Shown here in pieces: positions 60,406 through 64,000 of a stretch of DNA of 64,000 nucleotides (its first letter is position 1; each line of letters begins with the position of its first letter). Source of the stretch: an uncultured Dialister sp. (GTDB lineage Bacteria; Bacillota; Negativicutes; Veillonellales; Dialisteraceae). The position numbers and the translations under genes were made by a program. Location of the stretch: assembly GCA_900314595.1 (NCBI GenBank), contig OMVW01000002.1, positions 120,552 through 184,551 on the forward strand. The letters run 5' to 3'. The notes under the pieces were generated by a model. That model did no database searches, was not told where the DNA came from, and worked only from the letters and a program-made list of their open reading frames with translations.

Positions 60406-61544
60406 TTCATCACCAGCAGGTTATCCCTGTGAATCACCGTATCGTATGGAGGTTCAAAGCCCAGTGCTGATTTCAGATTCTTTGTATGATGACCTTTGAT
60501 CATTTCAATATCATCGCTGCTGTAATGAGTGATTCCCCTGGCCAGTTCTTCATTTTCATAAATTACAGAGACGGTATCTCCTTCAGTAAAATGACCTTCT
60601 ATTCCGGTTATCCCCACTGGTAAAAGACTGGAACCATTTTTGAGAATTGCATTTCGGCATCCCAAATCAACAAAAACCTTTCCTTTTACTGCAGTCCCAA
60701 TAATGATGTCCCTCTTTTTGAGCTGAGGATGAACATTTTCGCCTTTAAAAAATGTACCCAATTCTTCTCCGGCCATGATGCGCTCAATTACTTCAGGGAG
60801 GCTGCTCTTGGCAATAATCATATCAATGCCTGAACGTACACAGATTTCTGCTGCCTGAATCTTGGTATACATACCTCCAGTTCCCTGACTGCTGCCGGCA
60901 CCTCCGGCAATCTGATAAATGTCTCTGGTAAATTGCGGTACTTCATGAATCAATTCAGCCTCAGGGTTTTTACGAGGATCGGCAGTATAAAGACCGTCGA
61001 TATCAGAAAGAATAATGAGCAGATCTGCTTCCGCAATGCTTGCAACAATGGCAGAAAGAGTGTCATTGTCACCTATTTTGATTTCATCGGCTGTTACAGC
61101 ATCGTTTTCATTAACTATCGGTACTGCCCCAAGCTCTAAGAGAGATAGAAGGGTTCCGCGCATATGAAGATATCGTTTGGAATTGACAGCATCGCCTTTT
61201 GTAAAAAGAAGTTGCCCCACTACGTGTCCATATTCCCGAAAAAGGTGTTCATAGATGTTGAGAAGTAGTCCCTGTCCTACAGCCGCTGAGGCCTGTTTGT
61301 ATGGGAGATATGTGGGTTTTTCTTTAAACCCCAGTTCGGGATAACCTACCCCGATAGCTCCTGAGGTAACCAGGATAACCTGCATACCACGATTTTTTAA
61401 ATCAGAAATCTGCCTTGCCAGATGATCCATGAAACGAAGGTTGATTTTTCCATTACTGTATGTAAGAGAACTGGTACCAACCTTGATGACAATTCGTTTT
61501 TTTGTAGAAATTCCTTTCCGTGTATCTGATTTAAGGGAGTTCAT
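60402..61544 (-). CDS. proB: glutamate 5-kinase
   Basis: The ATG at 61544 is the best start (380 residues) although its ribosome site is poor; a GTG at 61580 is possible. The amino acid kinase domain has IVIKVGTSSLTY, TSGAIGVGYPEL, NENDAVTADEIKIGDNDTLSA and GTGGMYTKIQAA; the C-terminal 100 residues form a PUA domain (KGKVFVDLGCRNAIL...). First step of proline synthesis. proA is not next to it. Overlaps yhbY by 14 nt. Confidence 0.92.
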   Translation of the reverse strand: MNSLKSDTRKGISTKKRIVIKVGTSSLTYSNGKINLRFMDHLARQISDLKNRGMQVILVTSGAIGVGYPELGFKEKPTYLPYKQASAAVGQGLLLNIYEHLFREYGHVVGQLLFTKGDAVNSKRYLHMRGTLLSLLELGAVPIVNENDAVTADEIKIGDNDTLSAIVASIAEADLLIILSDIDGLYTADPRKNPEAELIHEVPQFTRDIYQIAGGAGSSQGTGGMYTKIQAAEICVRSGIDMIIAKSSLPEVIERIMAGEELGTFFKGENVHPQLKKRDIIIGTAVKGKVFVDLGCRNAILKNGSSLLPVGITGIEGHFTEGDTVSVIYENEELARGITHYSSDDIEMIKGHHTKNLKSALGFEPPYDTVIHRDNLLVMK

Positions 61545-61824
61545 AGTGGGATTTTTTTTCTTTCTGTTTGAATAATACACAGTTACGCCCTATTATCTGT
61601 ACGATCTCACATTCCAGCTTTGAAGCTAAAAGTGTAGCCGTACTATGGATATCTTCATCCGAATTCTGATTGATCTTAACTTTTACAAGCTCTCGGGCTA
61701 ATAATACGTCTTTAACACTGCCAACGACCGTTTCCGTAATTCCTTCTTTGCCAATCTGTACATAAGCAGGAAGTTGCACGGCAAGACTTTTCAGGTATTG
61801 TTTTTGTTTTCCCGTCAACATCAT
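61531..61824 (-). CDS. yhbY: YhbY-type CRM-domain RNA-binding protein
   Basis: 97 residues. LTGKQKQYLKSLAVQLPAYVQIGKEGIT and LVKVKINQN ... GRNCVLFKQKEK are the CRM/YhbY pattern. Associates with pre-50S ribosomes. AAGGAG lies before the ATG. It follows obgE by 8 nt, a conserved pair in ribosome assembly. Confidence 0.94.
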   Translation of the reverse strand: MMLTGKQKQYLKSLAVQLPAYVQIGKEGITETVVGSVKDVLLARELVKVKINQNSDEDIHSTATLLASKLECEIVQIIGRNCVLFKQKEKKSHYELP

Positions 61825-61832
61825 AAATCTCC

Positions 61833-63131
61833 TTATTCATCTGTAGATTCTGATTTATCTTTAGATTCGGTATAAGTGAATTCCACGCCATAAAGGTTGA
61901 CTGTATCCCCTTCGTGAATTCCCTCGTTTCTAAGGAGCTTTTCCAGGCCCATAAACCGCCAGGCTCTTTCAAAGCGGCGAAGGGATACATAATCCTCAAA
62001 ATTGGTCATTCCGACCAGTTTTTCTACACGTTTCCCGGTAACATAATAAACATCATCTTTCTTCTCCACAAGAAATTCATCCTTAGGAACTTCATAGACG
62101 ATATCTTTTTCAGTTGGCTCAAAGGAAACCTCCGGTTCCTCCTGTAATATGCCCCAGGCTGCTTCCAGTAAAGGTTTAAGTCCTTCGCCATTTAAAGTAC
62201 ATACAGGGAAGAATTTATATCCTTTTGATTCAATCGCTTTCCGAAGAACTTCAATTTTGGAGTAATCTTCAATAAGATCAATTTTATTGGCCGCAACGAT
62301 TTGTTTCTTTTTAGCAAGAGCAGGACTGTATAATTCCAGTTCATTATTGATAATCCGGAAATCTTCCAAAGGATCTCTTCCTTCACTGCCCGCTGCATCC
62401 AAAACATGGATGAGGACTTTTGTCCGCTCCACGTGACGCAAGAATTCATCACCCAGACCGGTTCCCTGACTGGCTCCTTCTATCAGGCCGGGTATATCGG
62501 CCATGACAAAACTTCTTTCTGAATCGAGACTTACTACCCCCAAAATAGGGTTCAATGTAGTGAAATGATAGGCTGCTACTTCGGGTTTAGCCCCGGAGAC
62601 TTTTCTAAGCAGGCTGGATTTTCCAACACTTGGAAATCCAAGCAAACCTACATCGGCGAGAACCTTTAGTTCCAACCTGATATTTTTCTCCTCGCCCGGT
62701 TCTCCTTTTTCAGCATAAGTTGGGGCACGGACTGCAGAGGTCGCATAATGGGAATTCCCTCTACCACCATGTCCGCCTTTTGCAACGGTAACCTGCTGAC
62801 CATTCTGAGTCATATCCGCCAGAAGTTCACCAGTGCGGTCATCATAAACCATGGTTCCCAGGGGTACATCGACAATAACATTTTCCGCATTTTTGCCAAA
62901 CATCTCTTTTGCACCGCCGTTTTCACCGGCTTTAGCTGCAAATTTGCGGTGCCTCCTGAAATTAATCAATGTATTCTGGTTACTGTCTGCCCGTATAATA
63001 ACAGAACCACCTTTACCACCATCACCACCGCTTGGACCTCCTCTGGGGACATATTTTTCCCTGCGGAATGCAACGACTCCATCTCCTCCAGCGCCAGAAA
63101 CTACAATGATTTTTGCTCTATCAATGAACAT
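61833..63131 (-). CDS. obgE: Obg family GTPase
   Basis: 432 residues. The glycine-rich Obg fold (GGDGVVAFRREKYVPRGGPSGGDGGKGG) is followed by the G domain with GFPSVGKSSLLR, ADIPGLIEGASQGTGLG and AANKIDL, and a C-terminal OCT domain (about 345-425) typical of Gram-positive Obg. Needed for 50S assembly and linked to ppGpp. GAGAGGT precedes the ATG. First gene of the minus-strand run that reaches cvfB. Confidence 0.96.
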   Translation of the reverse strand: MFIDRAKIIVVSGAGGDGVVAFRREKYVPRGGPSGGDGGKGGSVIIRADSNQNTLINFRRHRKFAAKAGENGGAKEMFGKNAENVIVDVPLGTMVYDDRTGELLADMTQNGQQVTVAKGGHGGRGNSHYATSAVRAPTYAEKGEPGEEKNIRLELKVLADVGLLGFPSVGKSSLLRKVSGAKPEVAAYHFTTLNPILGVVSLDSERSFVMADIPGLIEGASQGTGLGDEFLRHVERTKVLIHVLDAAGSEGRDPLEDFRIINNELELYSPALAKKKQIVAANKIDLIEDYSKIEVLRKAIESKGYKFFPVCTLNGEGLKPLLEAAWGILQEEPEVSFEPTEKDIVYEVPKDEFLVEKKDDVYYVTGKRVEKLVGMTNFEDYVSLRRFERAWRFMGLEKLLRNEGIHEGDTVNLYGVEFTYTESKDKSESTDE

Positions 63132-63243
63132 GGAAGAATACCTCTCTAAAAATATCTACAATAATCAATTTTATTATATCATGTAAGCAGTAAATATAGT
63201 AAAAATCATGTCAATTTAAGAAAATTACTATGTATATGGACGA

Positions 63244-63276
63244 TAAAAAAGCCGCGGCCGGGAATGACCGCAGCTT
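63244..63276 (-). terminator. terminator after the S41 protease gene
   Basis: AAGCCGCGG (63249-63257) pairs with CCGCAGCTT (63268-63276), one G-T pair; on the minus strand it is followed by TTTTTTAT. Confidence 0.8.
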
Positions 63277-63278
63277 GT

Positions 63279-63980
63279 TCAGGTTTTATTGAAATAATCT
63301 ATAGCTTTTAAAAGAACCGTATCGCTGGTGAAATCAAAAAGCCTTCCCTCCTGTTTAACTTCTATATCAGGTTTGATTCCCTTTTTGTCTATAGATTTAC
63401 CGGAAGGCGTCTTATATTCCGCAATAGATATTTTAACTGCAGTTTTCTCGGTTTCCTGATAAACTGCCTGGACAGTTCCTTTTCCATAACTTGTCTCGCC
63501 CATCACGATGCCTTCTTTCCTGTCCTGGATTGCCCCGGCAAGAATTTCAGCAGCACTTGCACTGTTTTTATCAATCAGAATGACTAAAGGAATGCGTTCC
63601 TTAGCTCCATCAATTGTATAAACTTTTGAGCTTCCTGATTTCGTATGATAGCTGACAACTGTTCCTGCAGATATTATCTGATTGGCTACATCCACAACGG
63701 AATCAATAACTCCACCCGGATTCATGCGAACATCAACAATGAGTTTTCTGCATCCTTTTTCTTTCAGTAAAGTCAATTGTTTTTTGAAATCATCAGGAGT
63801 ATGATTGCTAAAATTGAATATATGAATATAACCGATTTCAGGCGCAGCCATACGGCTGATGACTGTCGGCAAAGTGATATTAGCTCGAGTTACATTAATA
63901 TCTAACTGCAATGTCATTAACTTAAGAAATTCATAAAATAGTTCAAGTACGCATCGAAAGGTGCGTGCTTTTTTGTGCAA
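63279..63980 (-). pseudogene. C-terminal processing peptidase (S41/CtpA type), 5' part missing or replaced
   Basis: From about 63917 down to 63279 the frame is a clear S41 catalytic domain: RANITLPTVISRMAAPEIGYIHI, LIVDVRMNPGGVIDSVVDVAN, catalytic Ser in DKNSASAAEILAGAIQDR and Lys in GETSYGKGTVQAVYQ. Upstream of 63917 the frame stays open to the window edge but no longer resembles the PDZ domain expected there. The N-terminal half, signal anchor and PDZ are therefore absent in this window. Either a mobile element has split the gene or the protein is unusual. Confidence 0.7.
63941..63975 (+). other. hairpin with T run near the right edge, possible element end
   Basis: GTACGCA (about 63947-63953) and TGCGTGC (63962-63968) pair with one G-T pair and are followed by TTTTTTG. 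It lies 30 nt outside the point where the S41 homology stops, as transcription-blocking hairpins often do at insertion sequence ends. Confidence 0.4.
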
Positions 63981-64000
63981 AAAAGTCGAAAAAAATACGA

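Noticed and set aside
1..64000. tRNA, rRNA, CRISPR array, prophage or origin of replication
   Set aside because: Nothing resembling a tRNA cloverleaf, rRNA, repeat-spacer array, phage structural genes or a DnaA-box cluster was seen on reading; a dedicated scan was not possible.

Overview
The window is a dense stretch of bacterial chromosome with moderate GC (by eye low to mid 40s percent), short gaps and many 1-40 nt gene overlaps. The gene content is Firmicutes-like: MutS2, FakA/FakB, a PrpC/PrkC phosphatase-kinase pair, RemA, YicC, RqcH, the Prp protease beside L27, a LexA/LysM divergent pair, CvfB, RsfS, YqeK, LCP protein and an S-box leader. Gene order and protein style suggest a Negativicutes member, perhaps Dialister. 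That placement is inference from memory; nothing in the window proves it. I see no rRNA, tRNA or CRISPR array.

Left part (1-7345): the end of a U32 peptidase-family gene, mutS2, an unknown gene, then fakB-fakA. From 7377 to 14418 lie an unknown minus-strand gene and a seven-gene cobamide cluster (cobU, cobQ, cbiB, cobS, pduX, cobD, cobC) that activates cobyric acid and builds the nucleotide loop; no corrin-ring genes are present. From 14490 to 22110 runs a housekeeping series: M24 peptidase, efp, two Asp23-like genes, nusB, a TsaD-like paralogue, xseA-xseB, a prenyl synthase, tlyA and nadK. Next come rplU-prp-rpmA with a leader, dapB-asd-dapA, and xpt with a xanthine/uracil-type permease.

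Middle part (28258-48557): on the minus strand a P1B metal ATPase with a very histidine-rich N-terminus, and rqcH. On the plus strand are yicC-remA-gmk-rpoZ-coaBC, a SAM-I riboswitch in front of metK, then priA-def-fmt-rsmB-rlmN and prpC-prkC-rsgA-rpe, the latter from its own promoter.

Right part (48643-64000): an hslO-led operon with mtnP, mtnA, ahcY and mtaD. Its sequence details fit a deamination-first (inosine) route for recycling methylthioadenosine and S-adenosylhomocysteine. Then comes a lone tyrosine recombinase whose promoter is followed by a perfect 14-bp inverted repeat with a 7-bp spacer, an architecture like a lox core site. The SOS locus (LysM protein and lexA, divergent, with candidate LexA boxes) follows. 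The remainder is on the minus strand: cvfB, rsfS, an LCP protein, yqeK, nadD, an overlooked 51-residue membrane protein, proB, yhbY, obgE, and the 3' part of an S41 protease whose upstream sequence stops looking like that family near 63917.

The observations I rate highest are the recombinase with its lox-like site, the inosine-type MTA/SAH operon, the unusual metal ATPase N-terminus, the possible mobile-element junction at the right edge, and the degenerate nuclease motif in MutS2. No wholly new multi-gene system is proven here.
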